Below the pieces are notes generated by a model. That model searched no databases and was not told where the DNA came from. It saw nothing but the letters and a program-made list of their open reading frames with translations. Shown piece by piece: positions 17,568 through 26,288 of a stretch of DNA of 64,000 nucleotides (position 1 is its first letter; each line of letters starts with the position of its first letter). The stretch spans positions 186,001 to 250,000 of the forward strand of contig NZ_JACHHZ010000004.1 of NCBI RefSeq assembly GCF_014202975.1. The letters are read 5' to 3'. Position numbers and translations under genes: made by a program. The stretch is from Povalibacter uvarum (GTDB lineage Bacteria > Pseudomonadota > Gammaproteobacteria > Steroidobacterales > Steroidobacteraceae).

Positions 17568-17671
17568 GTAAGGCCGAAGGCCCGCGCGCGAGCGCGATAT
17601 CTGGCGCGCAACCCGCGACCTCCGCGGCCATCCCGCCATGTGCTGCATTTCACAGAATCTCCGCGTGTCGG

Positions 17672-17693
17672 GGGTTTTCCTGATGGAAAACCC
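17672..17693 (+). promoter_or_regulatory. 9-bp stem-loop upstream of the EAL-GGDEF gene
   Basis: GGGTTTTCC / GGAAAACCC with loop TGAT, followed 12 nt later by a second small stem. Possible leader structure. It lacks the conserved bases of the c-di-GMP (GEMM) riboswitch. A role as the rho terminator is equally possible. Confidence 0.4.
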
Positions 17694-17775
17694 GTAACCG
17701 TGCGATGGGGTTCTCAGACCCCGCCCTGCGCCATCAATAACGTAGCCCTCGGTTACCGGGGTGGCAGCAATTCTC

Positions 17776-19641
17776 ATGTCCGACGTTCGTCAGGATTCAC
17801 CCACTTTGCGCCTGCGCAGACTGGATGCTTCCACGTATGAGCTCACCGAGCTCATGCGCGACGGGCGGCTTGCGACCCTGTTTCAGCCCATCGTCGATCC
17901 GCGCTCACGCGGGATCTGCGGTTTCGAGGCGCTGACGCGCGGACCTTCCGACAGCTGGCTGCATTCGCCCCAGAATCTTTTCGAAGCAGCGCGCCGTGCC
18001 GGCGTGAAGGTCGAGCTCGACTTCGTCTGCATGCAGAACGCTTTCAAGCGCTTTGTCGCGGCGCGCGTCGCCGGCCAGCTGTTCATCAACGTCTCGCCGG
18101 ACTCCATCTACGAAGAGGCGAATTTCGCCAACCGCTTCCTCGGTTACGCGAAGGACGCGGAACTCGCCCCCGATCGCATCGTCATCGAGCTGACGGAAGA
18201 AAGCCTGCTGGACGACTACGCGCGTCTGCGGTCGGCTCTGCAGCGCCTGCGCGATGCGGGCTGTTCGATTGCCATCGACGATCTCGGCGCGGGCTCCTCG
18301 GGCCTGCGCACATGGTCGGAACTGAAGCCCGACTTCGTGAAGATCGACCGCTACTTCGTCAGCGGTATCGACGCCGACGCAACCAAACTCGAATTCGTGC
18401 GCTCGATTCTCGACATGGGCCGGGCGATCGGCTGCCGCGTCATTGCCGAAGGTGTCGAGACCGATCGCGAATGCCGCGAGCTCGTCGACCTGGGTCTCGA
18501 TCGGCTGCAGGGTCATCTCTTCGGCCGGCCGAGCGCGGCGCCGATGGCCGTGCTGCAGCAGATCGAATCGCTCGATCGTTCGATCGTCGCCAACGGCGCG
18601 TTGTGCGCCGATCACATTGCCGTGTATTCGCCACCGGTATCACCCGATATGCGGGTCACCGACGTCGCGGACCTGTTTCATCAATCGCCGGAACAACAGA
18701 CGCTCGCCGTCGTGCGCGACGGCCGGCCGGTCGGCGTCGTCCGTCGCAACGATCTGTTCGCGCTGCTCGCGAAGCCGCTGCACCCCGAGATCTACAACAA
18801 GAAGCCGGTCTCCTCGGTCATGGAGTCGCCCACGCTGTTGATCGATGGCCAGCTGCGCCTCGAGCAGGTGAGCCGCCTCGTCACGCAGAAGGGCAAGATG
18901 CGGCTGACGGAAGAGTTCGTGATCACGCGCGATGGCATGTATCACGGCCTCGGACAGACGATCGACCTGCTGCGGCTGATCACCGATCAGCAGCTCCAGG
19001 CAGCCAAGCATTCGAACCCGCTGACGCTGTTGCCGGGTAACGGTGCTATCCGCAGCTGCATCGACCGGCTGATCGAAGCCGAACGCCGCTTCGTCGTCGC
19101 GTATTTCGACCTCGATTCGTTCAAGCCCTACAACGATGTGTTTGGCTATGCGCAGGGCGACCAGGTCATCCTCTACCTGTCGGGGCTGCTGAAGAGCTCG
19201 TTCTCGACCCGCCTGGATTTCATCGGCCACATCGGCGGCGATGATTTCGTGGTGGTGATGCGCTGTGCCGATTGGCGCGAACGCATCATCCGCGTGCTGG
19301 AGCAGTTCTCCGCCGCCGTCGCCGGATTCTATTCACCTGAACATGCCGCTGCCGGCCACATTACGGCGACCGATCGCGACGGCAATGCGCGCGACTACGC
19401 GCTCCTGACGCTTTCGGTCGCGGCGCTCGATTCCAGAACCGTCGGTGCAACGAGCGCCGACGCGATCGCTCATCTGCTGGCTCACGTGAAGAAGCTGGCG
19501 AAGCAACGCGAAGGCAACAGCTTCGTGCTGCGCAGTGGCGAACGCGTCGTCGATCTGATGCAGGGACAGCACTCCGTGCAACACCTGACGAACGACACCG
19601 ACATCCTGGCGGTGCAGGCGCAGGAGCAGATGGTCGGCTGA
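17776..19641 (+). CDS. EAL / tandem-CBS / GGDEF c-di-GMP signalling protein
   Basis: 621 aa, predicted soluble. The EAL phosphodiesterase domain comes first: FEALTRG (Glu51), FINVSP, IELTEE, IDDLGAG, KIDR and EGVET all match catalytic or metal-binding positions. A middle region with two CBS-like repeats (VTDVADLFHQSPEQQTLAVV, then PVSSVMESPTLLIDG) may bind nucleotides. The C-terminal cyclase domain reads GGDDF in place of GGDEF, preceded by AYFDLDSFKPYND and followed by no evident RxxD. It probably hydrolyses c-di-GMP; cyclase activity is uncertain. Start ATG 17776; GTG 17761 is in frame too. Confidence 0.88.
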   Translation: MSDVRQDSPTLRLRRLDASTYELTELMRDGRLATLFQPIVDPRSRGICGFEALTRGPSDSWLHSPQNLFEAARRAGVKVELDFVCMQNAFKRFVAARVAGQLFINVSPDSIYEEANFANRFLGYAKDAELAPDRIVIELTEESLLDDYARLRSALQRLRDAGCSIAIDDLGAGSSGLRTWSELKPDFVKIDRYFVSGIDADATKLEFVRSILDMGRAIGCRVIAEGVETDRECRELVDLGLDRLQGHLFGRPSAAPMAVLQQIESLDRSIVANGALCADHIAVYSPPVSPDMRVTDVADLFHQSPEQQTLAVVRDGRPVGVVRRNDLFALLAKPLHPEIYNKKPVSSVMESPTLLIDGQLRLEQVSRLVTQKGKMRLTEEFVITRDGMYHGLGQTIDLLRLITDQQLQAAKHSNPLTLLPGNGAIRSCIDRLIEAERRFVVAYFDLDSFKPYNDVFGYAQGDQVILYLSGLLKSSFSTRLDFIGHIGGDDFVVVMRCADWRERIIRVLEQFSAAVAGFYSPEHAAAGHITATDRDGNARDYALLTLSVAALDSRTVGATSADAIAHLLAHVKKLAKQREGNSFVLRSGERVVDLMQGQHSVQHLTNDTDILAVQAQEQMVG

Positions 19642-19656
19642 GATGCCGAAGTGGGC

Positions 19657-20964
19657 TTACTTCCCCAGCCTGTACAGCAGCACTCCCAGCCGCTGCGCCT
19701 GAATCTGAAACGTCCGCATGTCCGCGAATTCATCCGGCGTGTGCGCGTCGCCGCCGAGCAGGCCCAGGCCGTCGATCGCCATCTCGACATGATCCGCTGC
19801 GAATGAAACATCGGCAGCGCCTGCACGACGCGGATTCACGGCGGTGACAGGTCCGAAGCCGAGATCCTGGCTCACTTTGTCGTAGAGGCCGAGCAGACGC
19901 TTGTTGCCCTCGGTCGGTGCCATCGGCGGATAGCCTTCGTCGAAGGTGATTTCAGCATTGGTCTGCGGCAGGTGCGCCGCAACGATCGCCCGCATCTTCT
20001 CCTGCGTGCGCTTGATCTGATCCGGCGTGATGGCGCGCAGATCGCCCGATGCGATTGCGATCGGCGCGATGATGTTGTCCTTGCCCGAGGTCTTCGCCTG
20101 CAGCGGCTCCGGCACGTACTCGACCTGCGTGCTGCCCGCGATGAGTCCCGGATTGAACGTGAGCAGCTCTTCGCCGCGCAGCTCGTTGTAAAAGCTGTTG
20201 AGAATGCGCGACAGCTCGTAGATGGCGCCGGCGCCGACTTCGTCAGTGAAGATCTGGGACGAATGTGCCGATTTCGCCGTGACCTTGATCTGCCATCGGC
20301 CGGAGCTGCGTCGCGCGGTTACGGCAGTCGAAGGATCGTCAGCGGCGTTTTCCAGTCCGATCGCGATATCCGCGGCCTTGGCGGCTTCGATGATCGTTTC
20401 GCGTGCCGCGGCGAGCGGTGCGCCAGAGTCCTCTTCATCACCATGCATGATGACGGTGATGTTGAGCTTGTCGAGCGCACCGGCTTTCTTGAGCGCATTC
20501 AGCGCCGTCAGGGCGACGACGATGCCGCCCTTCATGTCGGAGGTGCCCGGGCCGCGAACGATGTTCGAATCGACGCGTTCGAACTTCTGGAAGGGATGGT
20601 CCGGTTCGAAGACCGTGTCGAGGTGGGCGATCAGCAGCACGTGCGGGCCTTTGCCCTTGTGATCGGCAACGAGATGGCCGGCGCGGCCGAATGCAGCGCC
20701 ATCGACCCAGCGTGTCTGGAATCCCAGCGCATCGAAGTGCGGGCGGAACAGATCGCCGACGGCGCGAACGCCCGCGAAGTTCATCGTCCCGCTGTTGATG
20801 TTCACTGCCTTTTCCAGCAAGGCGGCTGCCGCTTCCTGCTGCGTCTTCACGTAGGCGACGATGGCTTTCTCCGACCGGTCGGCCGGTGTTTTCCCCCATG
20901 CCGCCGGGACAGTGAGAACCGTGGCAAGAAACATCAATGCGATCGGACGCAGGGCGGCAGGCAT
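19657..20964 (-). CDS. Secreted M20 family metallopeptidase
   Basis: 435 aa with a signal peptide (MPAALRPIALMFLATVLTVP, cleaved after AWG). M20/ArgE/carboxypeptidase G2-like: LIAHLDTVFEPD supplies His and Asp ligands, GPGTSDMKGG the bridging Asp, HGDEEDSG the catalytic and metal Glu pair, followed by the dimerisation domain (RRSSGRWQIKVTAKSAHSS). The terminal His of the site is near GGDAHTPDEF. It probably releases C-terminal residues, for example glutamate, in the periplasm. Divergent from the MBL gene, 36 bp away. Confidence 0.88.
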   Translation of the reverse strand: MPAALRPIALMFLATVLTVPAAWGKTPADRSEKAIVAYVKTQQEAAAALLEKAVNINSGTMNFAGVRAVGDLFRPHFDALGFQTRWVDGAAFGRAGHLVADHKGKGPHVLLIAHLDTVFEPDHPFQKFERVDSNIVRGPGTSDMKGGIVVALTALNALKKAGALDKLNITVIMHGDEEDSGAPLAAARETIIEAAKAADIAIGLENAADDPSTAVTARRSSGRWQIKVTAKSAHSSQIFTDEVGAGAIYELSRILNSFYNELRGEELLTFNPGLIAGSTQVEYVPEPLQAKTSGKDNIIAPIAIASGDLRAITPDQIKRTQEKMRAIVAAHLPQTNAEITFDEGYPPMAPTEGNKRLLGLYDKVSQDLGFGPVTAVNPRRAGAADVSFAADHVEMAIDGLGLLGGDAHTPDEFADMRTFQIQAQRLGVLLYRLGK

Positions 20965-21000
20965 GGCAGAATTTCACCTGTTCGAAGGAGCCGGTTACGC

Positions 21001-22137
21001 ATGATACGCGACCGATTCCGGACGACGCACCGTATGCAATCCCCGCCCATTTCACCTGCCGACAAGACTCCCGGAGACGGCGTAACAGCCGAGGGTGAGT
21101 CATACCCGTCGCGACGGTTGCAGTTCGTGGGCGTTGCGCCTCCGCAGCCCGGTACCTGCGTGGAGATCGCGGAAGGCGTCCTGTGGAGCCGCATCCCGCT
21201 GCCCATCGATCTGAATCACATCAACGTCTGGTTGCTCGACTGCGGTGACGGTTGTGTCGTCGTCGACACCGGGATGGCGGCCGAGATCGGCAAGTCCGCC
21301 TGGCAGCGCATTGCGTCGCAAGTCTTCGTCGACAAGCCGTTGCGAGCCGTCTTCGTCACGCACATTCATCCGGATCACATTGGGCTCGCAGGCTGGTTGC
21401 AGCAGCAGTACAGCGTTCCTGTTTGGATGTCGGCGCGCACGCTGGATATGGCAAAGCAGCTGTTGAGCGGCGCGAACCTGTCGAATGCCGATGAGGCGGA
21501 GGCATTCCTGCGGGCAAACGGCGTGGAGGACGTGTCGGCGCTGAAGCCCATGTTCTCGCCGACGCGCTTCGCGCGAATGGCGAGTGGCCTGCCCGAAGTG
21601 GAAAGACTCGTCGCTGATTGCGACGTTCTCGAGCTGGGTTCGTCTTCGTGGACCGCGCTCGAGACCAACGGCCACGCGGAAGGACATCTGTGCTTGTCGA
21701 ACACCGCGCAGCGCCTGCTCGTCAGCGGCGATCAGGTTCTGCCGACGATCTCGTCCAACATCAGTTACCGATGGCGCAGCGCCGATCCGAATCCGTTGCA
21801 TTCGTTTCTGTCATCGCTGCAGCGGCTGCGTACGCTGGCGCAGGACACGCTCGTGCTGCCATCGCATGGAATTCCTTTCCGGGGTCTCGCCCAGCGCGTC
21901 GATGATCTGACGCGACATCACGAGGAGCAGCTGGAGAAGATCGTCACGGCGTGCAGCGAGCCGCGTGCGGCGTTTGACCTGCTGCGATTCATGTTCCGCC
22001 GCGAGCTTTCAGGGATGCACCTTTTCCTGGGGCTCGGCGAGGCGCTCGCGCATCTGGAATATCTCTTCAACGCCGGACGCCTGGAACGCCGCCAGCACGC
22101 GGACGGGGTCACGCGCTACGAGCGCCTTTCGGGCTGA
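21001..22137 (+). CDS. Metallo-beta-lactamase-fold hydrolase
   Basis: 378 aa, predicted cytoplasmic. The MBL zinc motif THIHPDHIG (HxHxDH) is followed by ETNGHAEGHLCL (third His), SGDQVLP (Asp) and LPSHGIPF (last His). The C-terminal helical part (HHEEQLEKIVTACSEPRAAF..) resembles the winged-helix-like extension of the LACTB2-type subgroup. Start ATG 21001 has GAAGGAG ten nt upstream; ATG 21034 is an alternative. Its last 29 bp overlap the end of the convergent MocR-type gene. Substrate unknown. Confidence 0.86.
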   Translation: MIRDRFRTTHRMQSPPISPADKTPGDGVTAEGESYPSRRLQFVGVAPPQPGTCVEIAEGVLWSRIPLPIDLNHINVWLLDCGDGCVVVDTGMAAEIGKSAWQRIASQVFVDKPLRAVFVTHIHPDHIGLAGWLQQQYSVPVWMSARTLDMAKQLLSGANLSNADEAEAFLRANGVEDVSALKPMFSPTRFARMASGLPEVERLVADCDVLELGSSSWTALETNGHAEGHLCLSNTAQRLLVSGDQVLPTISSNISYRWRSADPNPLHSFLSSLQRLRTLAQDTLVLPSHGIPFRGLAQRVDDLTRHHEEQLEKIVTACSEPRAAFDLLRFMFRRELSGMHLFLGLGEALAHLEYLFNAGRLERRQHADGVTRYERLSG

Positions 22138-23548
22138 CGCCGGACCCGAGATCGCCCGCCAGCTTTCCGATCGTGCGCAACGCGCCGCCGATGCGCTGGT
22201 CGTCGGGATGGCCGTAGTTGAGGCGGATGCAGTTCGTGTACGCGCCATCGGCCGAAAAGAGATGCCCCGGCGCGATACTGATCTGCCGCGATGCCGCCTG
22301 CCGCTGCAATTCCAATGCGTCGATGTGCCGTGGTAGTTCGACCCAGAGAAAGTAACCGCCTTCCGGCCGCGTCACGCGGGTCCCTTCCGGGAAGTATTCC
22401 GCGACCTGCTTCATCGCGACGTCGCGTTGTGCCGCCAGCACTCGTCGCAGTTTGCGCAGATGCCGGTCGTACCCACCCTGATCGAGATAGCCCGAGAGCG
22501 CCTGCTGCGAGGGAATCGCTGCCGACAACGTCGTCATGAGCTTCATCCGCTCGACCTGTTTCGAGAATTGTCCGGCCGCGGCCCAGCCGACCCGATAGCC
22601 CGGAGCCAGGCATTTCGAGAACGAGGAGCAGTGCATGACGAGTCCCTTGCGATCGAATGCCTTCGCCGGCAGCGGTCGGCGAGGGCCGAAGTACAGCTCG
22701 GCATAGACGTCGTCTTCGATGAGCGGCACTTCGTGCTTCGCGAGCAGCGCCACGAGCGATTGCTTCTTGTCGTCAGGCATCAGGCTGCCGAGCGGGTTCT
22801 GGAAATTCGGCATCAGCCAGCAGGCTTTGACGTTCGCTCGTCGCAGCGCGGTTTCCAGGGCATCGAGATCGATGCCATCGCGAGGATGCGTGGCGATCTC
22901 GACCGCCTTGAGACTGAGGCGCTCGAGCGCTTGCAGCGCCGCGTAGAACGTCGGCGATTCGACCGCGACCGTATCGCCGGGACGAGTCGCCGCGGACAGG
23001 CAGAGATTGAGCGCTTCCAGTGCGCCGTTGGTCACGATGATTTCCGCCGGATCGATGCGCATTTCGTCGATGGCATAGCGACGGGCGATCTGTCGTCGCA
23101 ATCGTTCGTTGCCGGGCGGCAGGTCGTCGACGATCCGTTTCGGATCGAGCGCGCGCATGCCGTGAGACAGATGTCGCGCCAGGGTCTGCAGCGGAGAGAG
23201 CGCCGCACTCGGAAAGGCCGAGCCGATCGGCACGACATTGCGGTCGCGAGTCGAACCGAGAACGTCGAACACGAGATCGCTGATGGCGACGGCAGCCGAC
23301 CGCTGTTTCGGCCTAGATGTCTGCGGTGCCCGCGACTGCAGCCGCTCGCTTACGTAATAGCCGGATCGTGCCCGGGCATGAATGAGCCCGCGCGCTTCGA
23401 GCAGGTAGTAGGCCTCGAAGACGGTCGCCGGACTGATGCGGCGCTGGGTGCTTGCGTGGCGCACCGACGGCAGCCGCTCTCCCGGTCGCAGCACGCCCTT
23501 GTCGATCATCTCCGCAATCTCGGCTGCATATCGCTCGTAGCGCTTCAT
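22109..23548 (-). CDS. MocR-type GntR/aminotransferase transcriptional regulator
   Basis: 479 aa. The N-terminal GntR winged helix (EMIDKGVLRPGERLPSVRHAS) is followed by a class I aminotransferase-like domain. The PLP lysine lies in SSFSKCLAPGYRVGW, and the NFQNPLGSLM and IEDDVYAELYFG blocks are present. MocR regulators use PLP and often control vitamin B6, GABA or amino-acid genes; a PdxR-like role is possible but not shown. It faces a pair of small membrane-protein genes across about 100 bp, which could be its targets. Confidence 0.9.
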   Translation of the reverse strand: MKRYERYAAEIAEMIDKGVLRPGERLPSVRHASTQRRISPATVFEAYYLLEARGLIHARARSGYYVSERLQSRAPQTSRPKQRSAAVAISDLVFDVLGSTRDRNVVPIGSAFPSAALSPLQTLARHLSHGMRALDPKRIVDDLPPGNERLRRQIARRYAIDEMRIDPAEIIVTNGALEALNLCLSAATRPGDTVAVESPTFYAALQALERLSLKAVEIATHPRDGIDLDALETALRRANVKACWLMPNFQNPLGSLMPDDKKQSLVALLAKHEVPLIEDDVYAELYFGPRRPLPAKAFDRKGLVMHCSSFSKCLAPGYRVGWAAAGQFSKQVERMKLMTTLSAAIPSQQALSGYLDQGGYDRHLRKLRRVLAAQRDVAMKQVAEYFPEGTRVTRPEGGYFLWVELPRHIDALELQRQAASRQISIAPGHLFSADGAYTNCIRLNYGHPDDQRIGGALRTIGKLAGDLGSGVSPKGARSA

Positions 23549-23652
23549 GGGTCAATCGGGTCGGTGGGGATCTGATCCGGTTTTCGTGGGTCGATCTGAA
23601 TCTGTTTCCGTTGCACAGCCAGTCGTAGCCTGTCGGCAATCGGAGGAAGGCC

Positions 23653-23859
23653 ATGAGGATAGCGAAACCACTGCTGCTGGTGACGACCCCGCTGGGCGTC
23701 CTGGGCGGCATTTACGAGGGGTACCGGCTGGCCGGCGGCCTGATGTTCCTGATGGTCGCGCTGCTGCTGATGATCAGCGCCGCGATCGGAATGCTGGTGA
23801 TAACCATACGTCGCGAGGAAGCCGCCGAAAAAGCCCGCGCGACGGGAGTGAACCCATGA
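23653..23859 (+). CDS. Small two-helix membrane protein
   Basis: 68 aa with two hydrophobic segments (residues 5-20 and 28-51) and a short charged tail (RREEAAEKARATG). No named family recognised. ATGA overlap with the following gene (its ATG starts at 23856) shows tight coupling. A GGAGGAAGGCC Shine-Dalgarno region precedes ATG 23653. Confidence 0.7.
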   Translation: MRIAKPLLLVTTPLGVLGGIYEGYRLAGGLMFLMVALLLMISAAIGMLVITIRREEAAEKARATGVNP

Positions 23860-24053
23860 AGATCTTCGTCATTCTGGCGCTCGGCGCCATCATCATAAGC
23901 ATGGGACAGGCGCTCTTCGCCATGTCGGGAGGACCGACGACATCGACGAAAATGGTACGTGCGCTGACGGTGAGGGTGGCGTTGTCGGTGGGGCTGTTTC
24001 TGCTGCTGTTGCTGAGTTGGCAGCTGGGGTGGATTGAGCCGCACGGGATGTGA
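23856..24053 (+). CDS. Twin-transmembrane protein, DUF2909-like
   Basis: 65 aa: a first helix (FVILALGAIIISMGQALFAM), a short loop with TKMVRALTVRVALS, a second helix (VGLFLLLLLSWQLGWI) and a PHG end. The MVRALTxR core and terminal GWIxPHG fit the DUF2909/HIG1-like proteins that usually lie near cytochrome oxidase assembly genes, none of which are here. Function unknown. Confidence 0.75.
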   Translation: MKIFVILALGAIIISMGQALFAMSGGPTTSTKMVRALTVRVALSVGLFLLLLLSWQLGWIEPHGM

Positions 24054-24058
24054 GAAGG

Positions 24059-24149
24059 CGAGCGATGAGCTGCGAGCGACGAGCGATGAGCCAGAGAACG
24101 ATTTAGGTTGAGATTCTGCTTCTAGCTCATCGCTCGTCGCTCAGCTCAT
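24059..24149. repeat. Heptamer-repeat locus D (two arms, GATGAGC word)
   Basis: Arm 1 (24059-24095): CGAGCGATGAGC, TGCGAGC, GACGAGC, GATGAGCC, AGA. Arm 2 (24115-24149): TCTGCTTCTAGCTC, ATCGCTC, GTCGCTC, AGCTCAT, inverted. GAAGG precedes arm 1. The spacer is only about 20 bp, so it could fold as a long hairpin between two convergent genes. The marC stop codon lies within arm 2. Confidence 0.82.
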
Positions 24150-24730
24150 CCGGCCCTGATCCCATTCATCAACATCTGCACGCTGATCATCACCAGCAGC
24201 ATCCCCATCAGTCGTTCCATCGCGATCAGGCCGCGTTGATGCAGGACGCGGTAGAAGAATGGTGCTGCGAGCAGGATCGCTGCGGTCAGTGCCCAGGCGA
24301 TCGTCACCGCTACCCACAACTCCCACGGGCTGGCGCCTGATTCCGAGCGCTGCAGCAGCATCAGCATTGCGAGCGTCGAAGGTCCGGCGATCAGCGGGAT
24401 CGCGAGAGGCACGATGAAGGGTTCGCCCTCCGGTGTGTCCGCGGCGAAGCCGCCGTGAGACGGAAAGATCATGCGCAGTGCGATCAGGAACAGCACGATG
24501 CCGCCCGCGATGCTGATCGTCTCCTGTTCCAGGTGGAGCACCTGCAGGATGTACTGACCCAGGAACAGGAACACCAGCAGCACGACGTATGCGATCAGCA
24601 CTTCCCGCAGGAGGATCTGGCGCCGTCGCGCGGGTGACACGTCCTTCAGGATCGACAGGAAGATCGGGATGTTCCCGAGCGGATCCATGATCAGGAACAG
24701 GGTCAGGACGACGGAAGTGAGGTCGGTCAT
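24146..24730 (-). CDS. MarC family (YhgN-like) inner-membrane protein
   Basis: 194 aa with six hydrophobic helices. N-terminal LFLIMDPLGNIPIFLSILK and central PLAIPLIAGPSTLAMLMLL are MarC/UPF0056 signatures. Transport function is proposed but unproven for the family. The start ATG 24730 was chosen over 24775 because the extra residues are encoded by repeat locus E. Divergent from gor. Confidence 0.88.
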   Translation of the reverse strand: MTDLTSVVLTLFLIMDPLGNIPIFLSILKDVSPARRRQILLREVLIAYVVLLVFLFLGQYILQVLHLEQETISIAGGIVLFLIALRMIFPSHGGFAADTPEGEPFIVPLAIPLIAGPSTLAMLMLLQRSESGASPWELWVAVTIAWALTAAILLAAPFFYRVLHQRGLIAMERLMGMLLVMISVQMLMNGIRAG

Positions 24731-24736
24731 GGGTGG

Positions 24737-24820
24737 GTTGACGGTTGGCAGTTGACGGTTGACAGTCAGAAGCACAGGTTTCTCTTATTCGCCGTCAACC
24801 GTCAACCGTCAACCGTCAAC
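24737..24820. repeat. Heptamer-repeat locus E (two arms, GTTGACG word)
   Basis: Arm 1 (24737-24769): GTTGACG GTTGGCA GTTGACG GTTGACA then GTCAGAAG. Arm 2 (24791-24820): GCC and four copies of GTCAAC(C). The locus fills the whole gap between the divergent marC and gor starts. Arm 2 ends at the base before the gor ATG. Confidence 0.87.
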
Positions 24821-26161
24821 ATGTCCTACGACTTCGATCTCCTCGTCATCGGCGCCGGCTCGGGCGGCGTGCGGGCAGCGCGCATCGCATCCGGGTACGG
24901 CGCGAAAGTCGCCATCGTGGAGGAATACCGGATCGGCGGTACATGCGTGATCCGGGGCTGCGTGCCGAAGAAGTTCCTCGTTTACGGCGCGCATTTCGCC
25001 GAGGACCTCGAGGACGCCGTGCGATTCGGCTGGCACATCGACGGGAAGAAGTTCGAGTGGCCGACGCTGCGCGACAATGTGCTCGCGGAAGTGACGCGAC
25101 TGAGCGGGCTCTACACGCAGACGCTGACGAATCACGGCGTGAAGATCCTGGAAGGACGTGCGGTGATCGAGGGTCCGCACGATGTGCGCATCGGCGAGCG
25201 CACGTACAGCGCCGGGGTCATTCTCGTGGCGACGGGAGCGCATCCGGATGTGCCGCGGATTCCCGGACGCGAACATTCGATCACGTCCAACGAGGCCTTC
25301 CATCTCGAGAAGCTGCCGAAGCGCATCGCGATCGTCGGCGGCGGCTACATCGCGAACGAGTTCGCGGGCATCTTCAACGAGCTCGGGTCGCAGGTGACAT
25401 TGCTCAACCGCTCGGACCAGGTACTGCGCGGCTACGATCAGCAGATCCGCGATCGTCTCGTGCAGATCTCGATGGCGAAAGGCATCCAGTTCACGCTCAA
25501 CACCGCGGTCGAGCGGATCGACAAGCGGGCTGACGGCGAACTGGCGGTGGCGCTGAGCGGCGGCGTCACGCTGAGTTGCGACGCGGTGATGTTCGCCACG
25601 GGACGCGTGCCCAATACCAAAGGCCTTGGCCTGGAGTCCGCGGGTGTCGCACTGGACGACAAAGGCGGCATCCGCGTCGACGCCGGGAATCGAACCAGTT
25701 GCCCGTCGATCTACGCGGTCGGGGACGTAACGAATCGCGTGCAGCTCACACCAGTCGCCATTCGAGAGGGCCACGCGTTCGCTGATACCGTTTTCGGCAA
25801 GAAGCCCGTGCAGCTCGATTACAGCTGCATTCCTTCAGCAGTGTTCAGTCACCCGCCGCTGGCCGGTGTCGGCATGACGGAAGCGCAAGCGCGCAACGCA
25901 CTCGGGGACATCAAGGTCTACACGGCGGATTTTAGGCCGATGAAGCACGTGCTCGCGGGCCGAGACGAGCGTGCGCTCTACAAGATCGTCGTCGATGCAG
26001 CGAACGACAAGATCGTCGGCGCCCACATGATTGGCCCGGAAGCCCCGGAGATCCTGCAAGTCATGGCCGTGGCCGTGAAAGCAGGCCTGCGTAAATCGCA
26101 GCTCGACGAGTGCGTGGCGATTCATCCGACGATGGCCGAAGAGCTCGTACTGATGAAATGA
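24821..26161 (+). CDS. gor: Glutathione-disulfide reductase
   Basis: Flavoenzyme that regenerates GSH with NADPH, cytoplasmic, 446 aa. The FAD site is LLVIGAGSGGVRAAR, the redox disulfide GGTCVIRGCVPKK (Cys42, Cys47), the NADPH-site fold IAIVGGGYIANEFAGI, and the C-terminal active-site block LDECVAIHPTMAEE contains the catalytic His. Start ATG 24821 (MSYDFDLLV). The bases directly before it are repeat units GTCAACCGTCAAC with no Shine-Dalgarno, which is unusual for a housekeeping gene. Confidence 0.95.
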   Translation: MSYDFDLLVIGAGSGGVRAARIASGYGAKVAIVEEYRIGGTCVIRGCVPKKFLVYGAHFAEDLEDAVRFGWHIDGKKFEWPTLRDNVLAEVTRLSGLYTQTLTNHGVKILEGRAVIEGPHDVRIGERTYSAGVILVATGAHPDVPRIPGREHSITSNEAFHLEKLPKRIAIVGGGYIANEFAGIFNELGSQVTLLNRSDQVLRGYDQQIRDRLVQISMAKGIQFTLNTAVERIDKRADGELAVALSGGVTLSCDAVMFATGRVPNTKGLGLESAGVALDDKGGIRVDAGNRTSCPSIYAVGDVTNRVQLTPVAIREGHAFADTVFGKKPVQLDYSCIPSAVFSHPPLAGVGMTEAQARNALGDIKVYTADFRPMKHVLAGRDERALYKIVVDAANDKIVGAHMIGPEAPEILQVMAVAVKAGLRKSQLDECVAIHPTMAEELVLMK

Positions 26162-26165
26162 AGAT

Positions 26166-26265
26166 TTCACACGGAGTTCACGCAGTCCGCGGAGCAGAAG
26201 TCGATCCGTCTGTCCCGCGGCTTCTTTGTTTTCGTACTCCGTGCTCTGCGTGAACTCCGTGTGAA
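26166..26265. repeat. 20-bp perfect inverted repeat between convergent genes
   Basis: TTCACACGGAGTTCACGCAG at 26166-26185 is matched exactly by its reverse complement at 26246-26265, with a 60-bp spacer containing further CGGAG/CTCCG parts. It sits between gor and the decarboxylase gene, which converge, and may terminate both. Its design (short-word arms, unique spacer) resembles the heptamer loci, but the edges differ. Confidence 0.85.
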
Positions 26266-26288
26266 GCTCTGCTCTTCAACTCTGTTCT

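Larger units (their letters stand above)
17381..17775. other. 395-bp intergenic region: REP cluster plus structured leader
   Basis: Left half (17400-17570): a CCTGCCGGCAGG palindrome and three REP-like copies. Right half (17660-17775): the stem 17672-17693, a second GGGGT / ACCCC stem near 17705-17722, and CGGTTACCGGGG just before the next gene. No ORF was found. The right half probably holds the promoter and leader of the EAL-GGDEF gene. The rho mRNA has no classical U-run terminator here. Confidence 0.5.

Noticed and set aside
17660..17775. c-di-GMP (GEMM) riboswitch upstream of the EAL-GGDEF gene
   Set aside because: Attractive by context, and CGGTTACCGG resembles part of the motif, but the conserved ACGCAAAGC-type core and tetraloop receptor bases are missing.
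19972..21000. The 343 extra N-terminal residues of the MBL-fold ORF
   Set aside because: They are antisense to the M20 peptidase gene; ATG 21001 has GAAGGAG upstream and gives a normal start.
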